Below are positions 53,768-64,000 of a stretch of DNA of 64,000 nucleotides, in pieces; position 1 is the stretch's first letter; each line of letters opens with the position of its first letter. The position numbers and the translations under genes are program-made. The DNA lies in contig CM072520.1 in the NCBI GenBank assembly GCA_036898135.1, forward strand, positions 2,432,343 through 2,496,342. Reading direction: 5' to 3'. This DNA comes from Oncomelania hupensis. Lineage: Eukaryota; Mollusca; Gastropoda; Littorinimorpha; Pomatiopsidae. The notes under the pieces were generated by a model, which was given only the letters and a program-made list of their open reading frames with translations, did not search any database and was not told the DNA's origin.

Positions 53768-54347
53768 CCCAGAAAGCTGATTTTTGACAGGTAACCCCTT
53801 CATATGTTATACTCCAAGCCCAATTTTCTTCAGGTCTAGCCCATGTAATGTTCAGCTGTTTTGGTGCTTCAAAGTTGGGAAATCATCAAATTCGCAGTGC
53901 GTGCCGGCAAATTATAGGCCTACTAGTGTGCTACTACGCTCAGCACTCGTGTCGCTGAATAGGCCTACGAGTTCGCCATGGCTGCAAGAAAACCCGAACA
54001 CAGTTTGGGTACACTTTTCTACGGCAAAGCGCTCCGCGATAGAGTAATGCACAAATTAATAATTACCCTTGTTTTATAAAGGAAAGTCTGCTCTTTATTT
54101 CTTGCTAATTTTTAAACTTTTAGTTAAAATCAAACTTACATCAAAACCGCTTTATCCACTTTGTTCGGCTCGTAACAACACTTTTACACATCAGAGCCCA
54201 CCATATTTGATATGTAAATGAAGCTAAATATCCGAACTTCTCATTGCTTCTTATTTTTAGGCCATCCAATTAAATATCTTAAAGCACTTTGAGTTTGAAA
54301 CGAGCAACCTCGCAGCAGACGTGCTGACATTTTGTTTCGGAGCGGCG
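53768..54347 (+). repeat. R3 repeat, interrupted copy, left part
   Basis: It matches 23771-24340 closely. Continuity is lost at AGCGGCG, where a TIR element begins. Confidence 0.88.
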
Positions 54348-54384
54348 TAGACTGCTAGATAGTTCCGCCGCCATTTTGAAAACG

Positions 54385-54394
54385 GCGCATGCGC
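54385..54394. promoter_or_regulatory. NRF-1-like palindrome with YY1-like neighbour
   Basis: GCGCATGCGC, 6 bp from GCCGCCATTTTG, close to the element end. Confidence 0.5.
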
Positions 54395-55054
54395 ATGGGT
54401 CGGCGAAAAAAAATTCACGTAAAATCCTTTTGTTCATGACGATAGCAATGTGTGATCTGAACAAAATATATATCGAAAAGTTACGCTTATGGACACCACA
54501 GGCCATTAAAACAGGTTTATGTTTATTATTTTGGTTTACAAAATAATTTTATGAATAAAAACATGTGCAGAACATGACTGACTTGTTTAGTTTACTGACT
54601 CAGCGGAATCTTAATGACTTGTGTGTGAAGTAGGCCTATCCATCTGATGTAGTTATACGATTTTCAATTTAATTATTATTTCTATCACTGTATCAGTAAT
54701 ATTTGTGGTAGTTGGCAAAATTCAAAATTAATAATTCACAGATACATTTTTTTGTGTATGAATTATGTTTTGGGTTTAAGCAAGTAATTTTGATTTGTAC
54801 TTTGTATACTAGCAAAAACACAGACTATAGTACAGACTGACAATTAAAAAAAAATTGCAAGAAACAACAAATAGAATAAATGTTCATTATACTATTTAAT
54901 AACAATACAAACAGACATTTTTTTAATGCAAAACATAGTAGCCACAGATTGAGATAAACAATGATTGATGCTCATACTGTTACAGAAATTTGTATAAAAT
55001 ACAGATTTCTTGATCTGTGCGTACTATGACAGAGCTTTTGCTGCTCTCGAAAGT

Positions 55055-55242
55055 AATGCTGCAGTTGACAGTGATGCTGAAAATGCTGAAAGAATTCTTC
55101 TTGAAATGTTTTGAGCAGACACTAGCATTTTTTGTAGGAGACCAAAGCTTATCTTTTGCAGTGCCATCAACACGGCTTATAAGTCTGATCCATTTATACC
55201 TCTCTGCAGGTTTTTTCTTGCGCGTTGGGAGTGCATACAAGC
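55055..55242 (-). pseudogene. THAP-domain second exon
   Basis: From acceptor TTAACAATTACAG: LYALPTRKKKPAERYKWIRL, then SPTKNASVCSKHFKKNSF. W.+LI, a basic patch and the C-SKHF (C..H) second zinc pair identify the C-terminal half of THAP. The first Cys pair would be in a preceding exon, and none was found up to 56161. The frame after FSI degenerates. It is probably part of a P-type transposon. Confidence 0.6.
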
Positions 55243-55457
55243 TGTAATTGTTAAAGGATAATTAAGAATGTATTACCCCTTCTCTTGATATAAAAGTAAA
55301 AATATTACATTAGTACATGATTACTGTACAAAGTGCTGGCCATAACCACTGAGTTGCTAAACCTACAACTATCTGCAACACTGGATGACTGGTATTTATA
55401 GAGCAAACAGTAGGCTATGTTCTGCACATAACATAACCACAACTTATCTGGGCAGTA

Positions 55458-55460
<3 letters not shown>

Positions 55461-55532
<72 letters not shown>

Positions 55533-55570
55533 CATCATCATTATCATCATCATCATCATCATCATCATGG
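55461..55570. repeat. (ATT)n then (ATC)n microsatellite
   Basis: About 24 ATT units followed by ATC units. Confidence 0.97.
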
Positions 55571-56161
55571 TTGTAGAAACACGAAACCTGTGCCTCGTCT
55601 AGTCTACACACTAACACAGCCCAGTAGTGTAGTAGGGTACGTAGGCCTAATGCTTAGCCTACTTAGTCGATACAACTTGACACAATTTTAGTAAAGTATG
55701 TTTATTTTAAACGTCTGCATTTGGGAAGTTGCCTTTTTATGGTATCTGCGGTTTTGTTATTTATGCAAAGATATTATTTTCAACAATCTAAGCTACAAAA
55801 TGTTAATCAAAATGAGTTTTTAACATGTTTTATCGGAACGGTGGGTCGCACATACATGCAGAAGATTCGTGTGGTACTCCATGAATTTCACAGATAGCAG
55901 TTTTCCATTTCATCAGCCGATAGTATCCATTACTGCATCCGATGATTGGGCAATGATATGCCATAGTAATTTATAATTCTTCAAAGACAGAAATACTTTA
56001 GGATTTACTATTGGGATCGGTCTGTCGTACTTTCTACCTTCCTGCCATGTTGGCTTCAGAAAGTTTACGTGAAAAAATATGGCAGCCAATCAAAATGAAG
56101 GAACGGATCACGTGCTATGCCTTCATTGCTCCATGTAACGTTGGAACTATCTAGCGGTCTA

Positions 56162-56370
56162 TTAGAAGTGTATTCAAAAGCTGTTTTCTCGGAATCTTTC
56201 GCATAAACATGCATTAAAAACAACACAGATGTAAAGATAAAGCTTTCAATTTTTATTTGAATACAGCCACTGTTCGTTTTGATGCAGTTTTACATTAATA
56301 ATAAGTGTTGAAAGTGAAGTCAAAACTGCCGAGCGACAAAAGAGCCAATGAAGGGCTTGGAGTACCTAAT
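56162..56370 (+). repeat. R3 repeat, interrupted copy, right part
   Basis: GTGTATTCAAAAGCTGTTTT to GGGCTTGGAGTACCTA, matching 24368-24583. Shorter by a 10-bp gap near 56320. Confidence 0.9.
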
Positions 56371-56657
56371 AGAATTGAATTAAATCTTTGCAGTAATCCC
56401 CCAACTACTTCACACAATGCCTCTGGGCCTTAATGAATTGTGCATGCTTCAATACTAAATAGTAAATTAGTAATTTTAAACTATTCATTTGCTGTGCGAA
56501 AAATACACGGTGTTCATGATTTGGCAGAATTTAGAAGAGCTATTCCTGAAACTTCAGTTCACATTCCCAACCCAAGCTGTATGCTATTGAAAAAAAGTCT
56601 ATACCAACTGAAACAAGCCAAATCAAGCAAACCATTTAATTAAAATCTTTGACTTAC

Positions 56658-56741
56658 CTTAGCTTTTCGGAGTTGTCCTTTCTCTTTTCTAATTTTATCC
56701 ACTTGATACGTCAACTGGCTCAGCAAGTCATGTAAATCCAT
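56658..56741 (-). CDS. 28-codon first exon with coiled-coil N-terminus
   Basis: ATG at 56741, MDLHDLLSQLTYQVDKIRKE then KGQLRKAK, ending exactly at AAG|GTAAGT, a consensus donor, in phase 0. Leu/Val spacing and charged residues indicate a coiled coil. No family was recognised, and no second exon was found to the left on minus. As the cleanest start exon in the window it may belong to a real gene. Confidence 0.5.
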
Positions 56742-57195
56742 CTTTAATCTTATCATAAAAATAAAACATAAAACAAATCTATCGTCATCAAAAAACAAAC
56801 ATATTATCACAACAAAACTTGGATGCAGAATCTTAGCAGCCCCTTGAAAAGATTAAGAACACAACGAAACAAAATCGTGGATGCGCCATGCCAAGTTGAC
56901 CGGAAACATACCCGAAATGGCGCGAACATGAAACATGAAAGTTATGTCCCCTGACTACTGGTGTGTGAGAGTGTAAAAAAGCTAACGAGGATGTGTGAAA
57001 CTAAACACACGGTATGGGCACGAAAACGACGAATGAGGAAAAGTCGAGATTTGACGTTTGGGGAATAATTTGACGCCGTGGGAAGCATTTGCAACCCTAA
57101 AATAAATGGGGAAAATTTTTGCTACCCCATTTGTCTCACTTTCCTCATTTGATACTAAGATTGTACAGTTTTTTCCCCCATTTGTGTACCTTTAC

Positions 57196-57232
57196 AAGTA
57201 CACACATACACACACACACACAAACACATGTC
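57196..57232. repeat. (CA)n microsatellite
   Basis: ACACATACACACACACACACA. Confidence 0.9.
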
Positions 57233-57403
57233 ATTTATTAAGTAATGAGACAGCCTTTGGAAAAAAAACTGTTTTTCGTTCTGAGAGTTCTGACACTTGG
57301 TGTTTGGTAGTAAGTTGCAATTGTAATTCGGGATCTTGCTGCTGAAACATAATAAACATCAATTTTACAATGTACAACATAGCAAACATATAGGTTGCAC
57401 AAT

Positions 57404-57617
57404 ACTGTCAGATAATTACAGATATTGTGACATGGCATTGTCAGACAATTACAGATATTGTGACATAGCACTGTCAGATAACCACAGATGTTGTGATGTG
57501 GCACTGTTGGATAAACACAAATGTTGTCATGTTGCGCTGTCAGATAACCACATATGTTGTGATGTGGCACTGTCAGATAACCACAGATGTTGTGACGTGG
57601 CACTGTCAGATAACCAT
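57404..57617. repeat. 33-bp minisatellite, about 6.5 copies
   Basis: The unit CTGTCAGATAACCACAGATG + TTGTGATGTGGCA, with graded divergence from left to right. The 11-codon periodicity leaves long open frames on both strands (57336-57662 plus, 57238-57720 minus); neither has non-repeat domain sequence. Confidence 0.93.
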
Positions 57618-57941
57618 TTCTCAAACTCTCGCTTTGAACAGTTGCTTCAAGTTCTGGTTTAACATAAACACTGTTTGCACTGACTGTCACCTCGCCCGAC
57701 CGGTGTAAACATGCTGACACAATCGTGATGTCAGGTAGGATTGCAACAAAACCCCATGCTGGCTTGTGTGTTTTTGAGTACTGCGATGTCGCCTAAAATA
57801 ATTGAAAAGTTTTTTGTTTGTTTGTTTAAAAAGTATATTTTATTTAAATTCCAACTGCCTGCAGCCTGCAGCGCAATTGGTACATGCGGGTACAGTTGTT
57901 TGGGATTATATAGATTAATGTTCACATAAGTAAGAAGTGTT

Positions 57942-58013
57942 AATGGCTCTGAGGTAGCATCACAGATTTGTGATTGAAGAGTTGCGCGTTCGATTCCATA
58001 TTGCGCCATTATT
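57942..58013 (+). tRNA. tRNA-like SINE head or pseudogene
   Basis: AATGGCT and CGCCATT would pair as an acceptor stem with one mismatch. GAGGTAGCA is D-arm-like, and the B box CGTTCGATTCC is present. The T stem does not pair and the anticodon hairpin is abnormal, so it is not a functional tRNA. Confidence 0.4.
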
Positions 58014-58123
58014 TTTTATGTTGTAAAATTAATTTACTTGAATGTGTGTATATATGTGTGTACACGAGTGTGTTTGTGTACATAGTTTGTAGAAAAAACA
58101 CCCGGATTATTTATATAATGGTA

Positions 58124-58335
58124 CTAGACGCAGTTAATATAACAATTTAAAACTAAAAATTTGATTTTCTTTCCGTCTTTGAATGACGATTTTCCTCCAC
58201 CTGTTTGAGTGATAAATGTGTATTTGTTGTGTGTGTGGATGAGACAGTTGAGCGTGTATGTTGGTAAAGATCTTCGAGCAATGAGCCTGATTGATTTGGG
58301 GATAGGTGCGTACACAGCATCCAGTATTATTATTG
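58124..58335 (-). repeat. R4 repeat, copy 1
   Basis: On minus: TTACCAACATACACGCTCAA, ATCACTCAAACAGGTGGAGG, GTACCATTATAT. It matches 62400-62620 on plus. Unclassified and noncoding. Confidence 0.75.
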
Positions 58336-59012
58336 TTATTATTATAGTGTAGTCTTGCACCGTCGCACAATTCAGTCACTATGGTGCGCGTGGGCAGTGA
58401 TGTTGAAATTTTAAACCTCAGTGCACATGCTCACAATAGGCGATGAATATACGGACTGTCAGGTAGGCTAGGATTGCAGTTACCGTGCTGAAACTAAAAA
58501 CAGACAATACCACTAACCGGGCTTGTGTGTGCTTGGTGTTTTGTAGGGAATAAATGCTTTTTGAAGTGATCAGTGGCTTTTTCTCTTGAAACGTGGCACA
58601 GTTCAGTTACATATGAGGCAAAAAATAAAAATCACAATATTTTAGTGCAAAGCACTTTTTCTGATTAAAAAATGATGTTACTAGCCATCTGTAATGAAAC
58701 CAGAGCAAGAAGACTGTCCACTGTGGGCAAAATGATGGTTTCATATGTCAGTAGAGACACATCTCGGTTGTAACAACGGACACTAAAGTGAGGTTAAATG
58801 TATTGCACTAAAGAGCCATTTCAGGGAAAATATACATGAAACACAATGAAAGAAGGTATTTAACACAATCTGAGATGATTCTAGTCACTTATTTATAACA
58901 TTTGATGTTCGACAGCATTTTGTAAAAACGTGTGGTGGACCTGATAATTTTACGCGTCAGAATCTTTTCCCTCACATTGCCAAATTTACCAGAAAAAAAG
59001 ATATAAAATATT

Positions 59013-59395
59013 AAATTGATTGCCCAACAGATATGCTTTCCTGTGGCAAAGCTTAAAAGGGAAAGGTGGCATATATTGTGATGAATTTGGTACTTAGAGA
59101 TTTGTCATTTCAGTCGTAACATGGACACCATCAAAGTTGTAACAGAGACACAACAGATAAAAAGAACAGAAAACAGACAGATATGGAGGCACACCAATTA
59201 CTGAAATTGATTGCCCAACAGATATGCTTTCCTGTGGCAAAACTTAAAAGGGAAAGGTGGCATATATTGTGATGAATTTGGTAACTTAGTGATTTGTTAT
59301 TTCAGTCGTAACATGGACACCATCAAAGTTGTAACAGAGACACAACAGATAAAAAGAACAGAAGACAGACAGATATGGAGGCACACCAATTACTG
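59013..59395. repeat. 191-bp tandem duplication
   Basis: Two adjacent units beginning AAATTGATTGCCCAACAGAT, identical except for about five positions. Each contains one GTCGTAACATGGACACC motif. Confidence 0.95.
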
Positions 59396-59603
59396 AACTC
59401 TTTAAATGACTAATAACAACAACAAACACAATGTGTACACAAAGTACAGAAGTTTAATAGTGAAACTATTCGCAGCGAGGCATGAAAATTGGCGAAGAAA
59501 ACGTAAGAAGAAAAAAACAGCTAGGCAAATTTCAGCTGATCCCGCTGGTTGATGAAAGGATGGCCCATGCTCTGGAAGATGTCCTCCACTGTGACCCAGC
59601 TCG

Positions 59604-59790
59604 TCAGGGACATGGGTCTATGCTTAAAACTCCCCACAGTCCCTCAGGGAGGTGATGAGAGCCTCTGAAGCAATAACCACACTCAGAGTCCCCTGAAGGA
59701 GTTGCAGGAGCAGTCAAAGACTGAGCTGGATTGCTGCGCTTTTCTTGAAGCCGCCGCCTTTTCTTGAACTGTGAACCATCTTCACTCTCC
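59604..59790 (-). other. Possible exon of unknown gene
   Basis: After a long poly-pyrimidine tract: MLESEDGSQFKKRRRLQEKR, SNPAQSLTAPATPSGDSECG, ending shortly after. A basic NLS-like patch KKRRRLQEKR is followed by a Ser/Pro-rich stretch. Another frame downstream (GLWGVLKHRPMSLTSWVTVE) could continue after a shift. No family was recognised. Confidence 0.3.
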
Positions 59791-60425
59791 AGCATGGATG
59801 TAAAAAAAAAAAAAAGATGAAATATAATCACACACAAGTAAATCCTGTTCAAAGGAAATGCAAAAGCACATGTGAGAACATTATCTTTAATGCACACCTA
59901 CTCCCGAAGAGTAACATCAACCTTTCATTTGTGTCCATGTTACAACTATGTCACACTAAACATTATGCAACCAACATTTCATTAAGCATCATAGCAAAGT
60001 CAAAATCTTTGAAAGTATACATCATTTTGCATTTGAAAATGCATGTAAGCAAAAAGATATAACAATTAAAATTTAATTTTTAACTCATAAGAAACTATGT
60101 ACTTTTTTGTAACATGGACTCCTTGTTTTTGTGTCCATGTTGCAACAAAGTGGTACACAAATCATTTTCAGCCAATTACAGTGAACTCCGGATATAATAA
60201 AGGCCGGATAAAGTAAATATTCGGTTTTAGTAAAGTCCAGTCTTGGTCCCGACCAAAACTCTTCTTTGTCTCTGTTTTTAAAAATCGGATATAATAAAAA
60301 ATATAGTAAAGTCCGCTTATAATAAAGTGTTTTCTAAGGCCCCTGGCGAGTTTTGCTGCCGCTTATAATAAAGTTTCAAGGGAGATTATTGTATTAAAGT
60401 TTCATGAAAGTTACTGACGTTCATA

Positions 60426-60635
60426 ATGACGCAACATCGTCATGTCACGCTTACCCTGAAGCCTAAAATAGATCTAATTCACGCACTTGAAGATGAAAAG
60501 ATGAAAAAAAATTTAAAAAAAGAAATTGCTGCACAATTTGGAATTTCCGCATCAACAGTAACAGTGATTATGAAGGAGAGTGAAAAACTGAAGGAGAGAT
60601 TTAACTGTTTGGCAGAAAAAGAGTACCTAGCTTAG
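60426..60635 (+). pseudogene. CENP-B/Tigger N-terminal helix-turn-helix
   Basis: MTQHRHVTLTLKPKIDLIHA, then KEIAAQFGISASTVTVIMKE, ends at 69 codons. It corresponds to the first DNA-binding HTH of CENP-B and Tigger transposases (KIxLI...KK.IA..FGI..STV..I.K). The second HTH and the DDE domain that should follow are absent. The frame is intact from ATG to stop, so a short DNA-binding peptide could be made. Confidence 0.85.
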
Positions 60636-61070
60636 AAACTTACAAAGCAAATTAGACTTCACTTTCGCTATACATGATGAAATGCGTTTATGACTAAATA
60701 AGGGTGTTATAAGTTGAACACATTATAATTATACCTTTTGTACTGAGATGAATCCGAATCAATGGAGAACTGGGAAACCAACGTTTTGACTGGACTGCAC
60801 TTTCAAATGAGAAGTAAAGAAGAGATTTATTCCTAAGCTGTTGCATGGCTTTGCAAGACAAATCATCTTTTTTTTAAATCCACCATATTGTTTAGGTTTT
60901 GTTCATGTCTTTGTTTGGTTTAATTTTGTGAGCTTTTTGTTTTTCCACAATGACGATAGTACAACATGTACAATTCATAATCTACTTTTATGATTTATCC
61001 TTCCGATTAAAGGGTTGGTTTGAAATAATTAGGACACGAAGGCTCACATGTTATCTCTTATCGGTAATGG

Positions 61071-61101
61071 ACTCTCTCTCTCTCCCTCTCTCTCTTTCTC
61101 T

Positions 61102-61140
<39 letters not shown>
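61071..61140. repeat. (TC)n microsatellite
   Basis: Interrupted CTCTCTCT over about 70 bp, next to an (AC)n stretch. Confidence 0.95.
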
Positions 61141-61141
<1 letters not shown>

Positions 61142-61622
61142 TACACACGTGAACATACACACACGGACATAAACAAATAATACTGTAACATTTCAATCAA
61201 TATACACAAACTGGGTTATAAGAGAGGTATTCTTGAAGAGTTTATAATACCCGAGTTAATAAACAAAAATAATCAATCAACATAATATGTGAGCGTAATG
61301 GAATCCAATAAGGGACAATGGACCTACTGCAAGTGTTCATTAAAAAAAGTATCTTTTTCAGCTATTTCCCGTGGATTTCTGGTGGCTTCATACGAAAGAC
61401 TAAAAGGACCTTTTCACTTTCGTGAAATATCACTTGTTATCATGTGGCTGTGTCCAGAAACAATAGATCTTGACGATGAGTGCATATTCATAATGTTCAC
61501 TCAAGTAACGTAATTGCTATTTACCTGTAATTACGATAGCAATAGGTAATACCCATTGGGGGATGGGGGGGGAAGGGAAACACAAAGAAGAAGAAAATCT
61601 AAAATTTGAAAAGGCCATGTTC

Positions 61623-61730
<108 letters not shown>

Positions 61731-62254
61731 CTTGTCCAACCACTCAAATAAATACTTTGAATTTTGTTCTTGGCAACTCTGGTAAGACAAACGACTCCAC
61801 GACGACTTATAGACGGCTGTCCGGGGGTGTGGGGCTGGAGCTGGGGAGGGTGGGGGTGTTTTTTAAAATGGGAAAACATAGTTTTCGTGTGGAATTCAGC
61901 AAGGGACAACAAACCAACATAGAAATATTAATCTAAATTAAAATATGTAATAACGAAAGCGATTCGTTCGATTTGCACTGTCTTATTTTAACTGTTCAAC
62001 TATGTGAATCTAATCAATTAATGGGATCCAATTCCAATGTACATGTATATAACGCGCCAAATGTCAGCTCAATTTAGAACGATGTTGAGTTACGTGAACA
62101 CACAGACAAATAGACACACAGACGATTACAGTCTGCAGAAATCCTGGTAAAAGATGGAAATTCGAGAAGTCATTATTTTGTTCACTGATTTGTTTTGCTT
62201 TTCTTCTTCTTTACTTGCACCAGGGCTGGATCCAGGGGGTAGGGAGGGGGTGCT

Positions 62255-62335
62255 AGGGATGCTGCAGCACCCCCCACCCCCACCCCCACCACTTGGCAAC
62301 AACAAAAAAATAAATAAATAAATAAAATAAAGAAA
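62255..62335. repeat. Poly-C and (AAAT)n run
   Basis: CACCCCCCACCCCCACCCCC followed by AAATAAATAAAT. A similar CCCCCCCCACCCCC occurs at 62831, both beside GGATCCAG/GATCCAGCCCTG text, so the two stretches may be the ends of one small insertion. Confidence 0.7.
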
Positions 62336-62399
62336 GTAGAAGATGGAGGTTTTTGTTCAACTGGAAATACGTTATGTAAGGCAGTTAGTTATAGGACAG

Positions 62400-62620
62400 G
62401 ACAGGATGCTATGCTATGTACGCGCCTTTCCCCCAAGGCTCAAAGCGCGGCGATCTATACCAACATACACGCTCACCTGTCTCATTTTACCCTCACACAC
62501 ACCAAATACAAATATATCACTCAAACAGGTGGTGTACAGGCAGGGAGATCGCTATTAGAAGACGGAAGAAAATCGAATTTTTATTTTTGAAATTTTTATA
62601 TTGACTGCATCCTGTACCAT
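62400..62620 (+). repeat. R4 repeat, copy 2
   Basis: TACCAACATACACGCTCACC, ATCACTCAAACAGGTGG, CTGTACCATTATTG. It is the plus-strand equivalent of 58124-58335. It runs directly into the SINE that follows. Confidence 0.75.
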
Positions 62621-62639
62621 TATTGAAGGGAGGGAGGAA

Positions 62640-62780
62640 ACCGGAGTACCCGGAGAAAACCCTCGGTGACCTCAATAGTCTTGTACCTAAGTCACATACG
62701 TTCGCCCCTTGCGGCAATCGAACCCGCGACCTTCGGCATAGGAAACCGGCGACTTATCCACTGCGCCACGAGTTTTACTT
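62640..62780 (-). mobile_element. tRNA-derived SINE with a V-domain-like core
   Basis: On minus: A box GTGGCGCAGTGGATAAG, B box GGGTTCGATTGCC, then the core GGGTTTTCTCCGGGTACTCC + GGTTTCCTCC. That core motif is shared by V-SINE/MetaSINE-type families (named from memory). Within the Tigger element. Confidence 0.75.
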
Positions 62781-63191
62781 GTGGTGTTTCACCACTCTGT
62801 ACCATACATTTTAAAAAGAACTAGACTAGCACCCCCCCCCACCCCCTCCCTCGAAAATGGATTGATCCAGCCCTGTGCACCCACATACACTTTAGACCAG
62901 CGTTTTCTATCTCTTTATAATGAGAGTGTCGGATTAGTAAACGTTAAATTAAACCAAAAACAAAGTTTCGGTTATGCTAAATTAACCCTCTAAAATCGTT
63001 ATTATAAACGAAGTCGGTTATAGTCAAGTAAACCTCTAAAACTCTAAAACTGTATTATAAACGAAGTTTCGGTTATAGTAAAGTAAACTTTAAAAACTTT
63101 ACTGTAAACGGATTTTCGGTTATATTAAATATTCGGTTATACTAAAGATTTATTTGGTCCCAGGGCACTTTACTATATCCGAAGTTCACTG

Positions 63192-64000
63192 TACTACTTT
63201 CCAAACCTGACTTTAAAAACTAAGCAGGATACGTAAAACATCAATGAACAATTCCAAAGTGTTTCCTTTAGTGGGAAACTCGTAAATAGCGAATCAAAAT
63301 AAACTTTGATTGTGTCCAAAAATCGATCACGTTTCGATAGGAAGGCCATCCAAGACTTTTCACAAAAATAACTAGCCAGATAATCCCGGTTATCATTGAA
63401 AAAAGACAGCTTAATCTTTCTGATTCAATATCTGCAAAGAACAATTACACTTACCTGCTAAATCTTCACTTTCACGAGTTTGCAATGCGTCGACTGGAAC
63501 AAATCACTTTTGAATCTTCTTCGTAACACGGACCAAAGTTGTGGACACGGCATGCAGAAAACTCACAATGTCCTTCCGCATCGCACACCACTGGTTCATT
63601 CAAGATTTGTGAACTCGGAGGTCAAAAATATAGTCCCTCCATTGTCGTCGTCGTAACGTGATTTGGAGACACGAATGTACAAGTTACGCAACTTCGTTTT
63701 CTTTTTTATTTACTCTTCTCGATAATGATCCAATTACTTGCAATCTAAATGCTCCTAACATTTATTTTGTGAAACTACCTAAAACTGGGTCACTAGTTTG
63801 CATAGAAATTCATCCGCACTTCTATTTGTAAGTACACACACAGTGGACACAAACAGTTACGACGAAGACCAAACAGTTGAATTATATTATTATTTTAAAC
63901 AGAGCTCAAATTTTGTAACCACGATAGTCTAATTGCAAGCCTAGGTATAACAAATTACGATACAATCGTTGTTTTAGTGTTTTGAAGTAAATTGATGTTG
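63192..64000. other. Possible 5' exon and promoter region
   Basis: On minus a donor GCAG|GTAAGT at about 63453 is preceded by the frame VPVDALQTRESEDLA, but no ATG is in frame, so it may be a noncoding first exon. The GTAACA..GGAC motif occurs near 63522 and, inverted, near 63845. No other gene was recognised. Confidence 0.3.

Larger units (their letters stand above)
54348..56161. mobile_element. 1.8-kb TIR element with a THAP exon
   Basis: TAGACTGCTAGATAGTTCC (54348-54366) and its inverse with one mismatch (56143-56161) bound the segment that separates the two halves of R3. The outermost TA could be the target duplication. Beside the left end are CCGCCATTTTG (YY1-like) and GCGCATGCGC. It contains a THAP exon and a long (ATT)n/(ATC)n. 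Confidence 0.75.

Noticed and set aside
55305..55568. Poly-Met/poly-Ile ORF.
   Set aside because: Translation of the (ATT)n/(ATC)n microsatellite.
56440..56643. The plus frame ending with LLKKSLYQLKQAKS looks like a Ty1/copia RT motif (LKKSLYGLKQA).
   Set aside because: No other copia residues surround it, the frame is short, and the minus strand here has a better exon (56658-56741). Chance similarity is likely.
57404..57617. CRISPR-like array of regular repeats.
   Set aside because: The units are contiguous with no unique spacers, and the genome is eukaryotic. It is a minisatellite.

Overview
The window is eukaryotic and AT-rich. It contains split exons with GT/AG splice sites, SINEs, microsatellites and very many transposon families. 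The mix of LINE families (an RTE-like endonuclease/reverse transcriptase, an I/Nimb-type LINE with RNase H, CR1/L2-like tails), 5S-derived and tRNA-derived SINEs, P/THAP, piggyBac, hAT, PIF/Harbinger and Tigger elements best fits a marine invertebrate, probably a mollusc (a gastropod is my guess). I could not search a database, so this rests on recognition of protein families. No complete host gene is recognisable. Nearly all coding matter is decayed or nested transposon sequence, with a few well-spliced orphan exons of unknown origin.

Layout. 0-14 kb: RTE-like LINE copies (A minus, B fused to a Ty3/Gypsy remnant, C and D plus), a nearly full-length I-type LINE on minus (5.0-9.6 kb), a tRNA-type SINE, a CR1-like fragment, a 480-bp TIR element with a captured start exon, and a LINE carrying a perfect fold-back. 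14-29 kb: 5S-derived SINE, a PIF/Harbinger exon, and a related set of TTAA-flanked elements. One of these carries a gene with an OTU-type cysteine-protease domain; two are deletion derivatives. An unidentified near-intact exon of about 254 codons lies at 27.1-27.9 kb. 29-46 kb: P-element transposase fragments, a piggyBac transposase with a hAT-like element and a truncated LINE nested in it, a decayed multi-exon gene, and the 5' end only of the I-type LINE. 46-58 kb: hAT remnants, a 291-codon S/T/P-rich ORF of unknown type, strongly G/T-biased islands, a cluster of GC hairpins, two THAP exons, and a repeat split by a TIR element. 58-64 kb: a Tigger/pogo element (60179-63191, TA flanked) keeping a CENP-B-type helix-turn-helix and loaded with SINE and microsatellite insertions, sitting inside a region that repeats a GTAACATGGACAC motif.

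How it fits together. The layers can be ordered. The piggyBac gene was invaded by a hAT-like element (7-bp target duplication), which itself contains a copy of repeat R1. The Ty3 integrase was hit by an 82-bp (CAA)n-tailed insert (12-bp duplication). The short 3' tail of R1 has moved by itself several times (15-bp and 12-bp duplications). The most unusual content is the OTU gene inside the TTAA element family, the bipartite GTTTCRGAYGCATCAT/GGGACAC motif cluster at 19.3-21.0 kb, and the modular TIRs at 12.6-13.1 kb.
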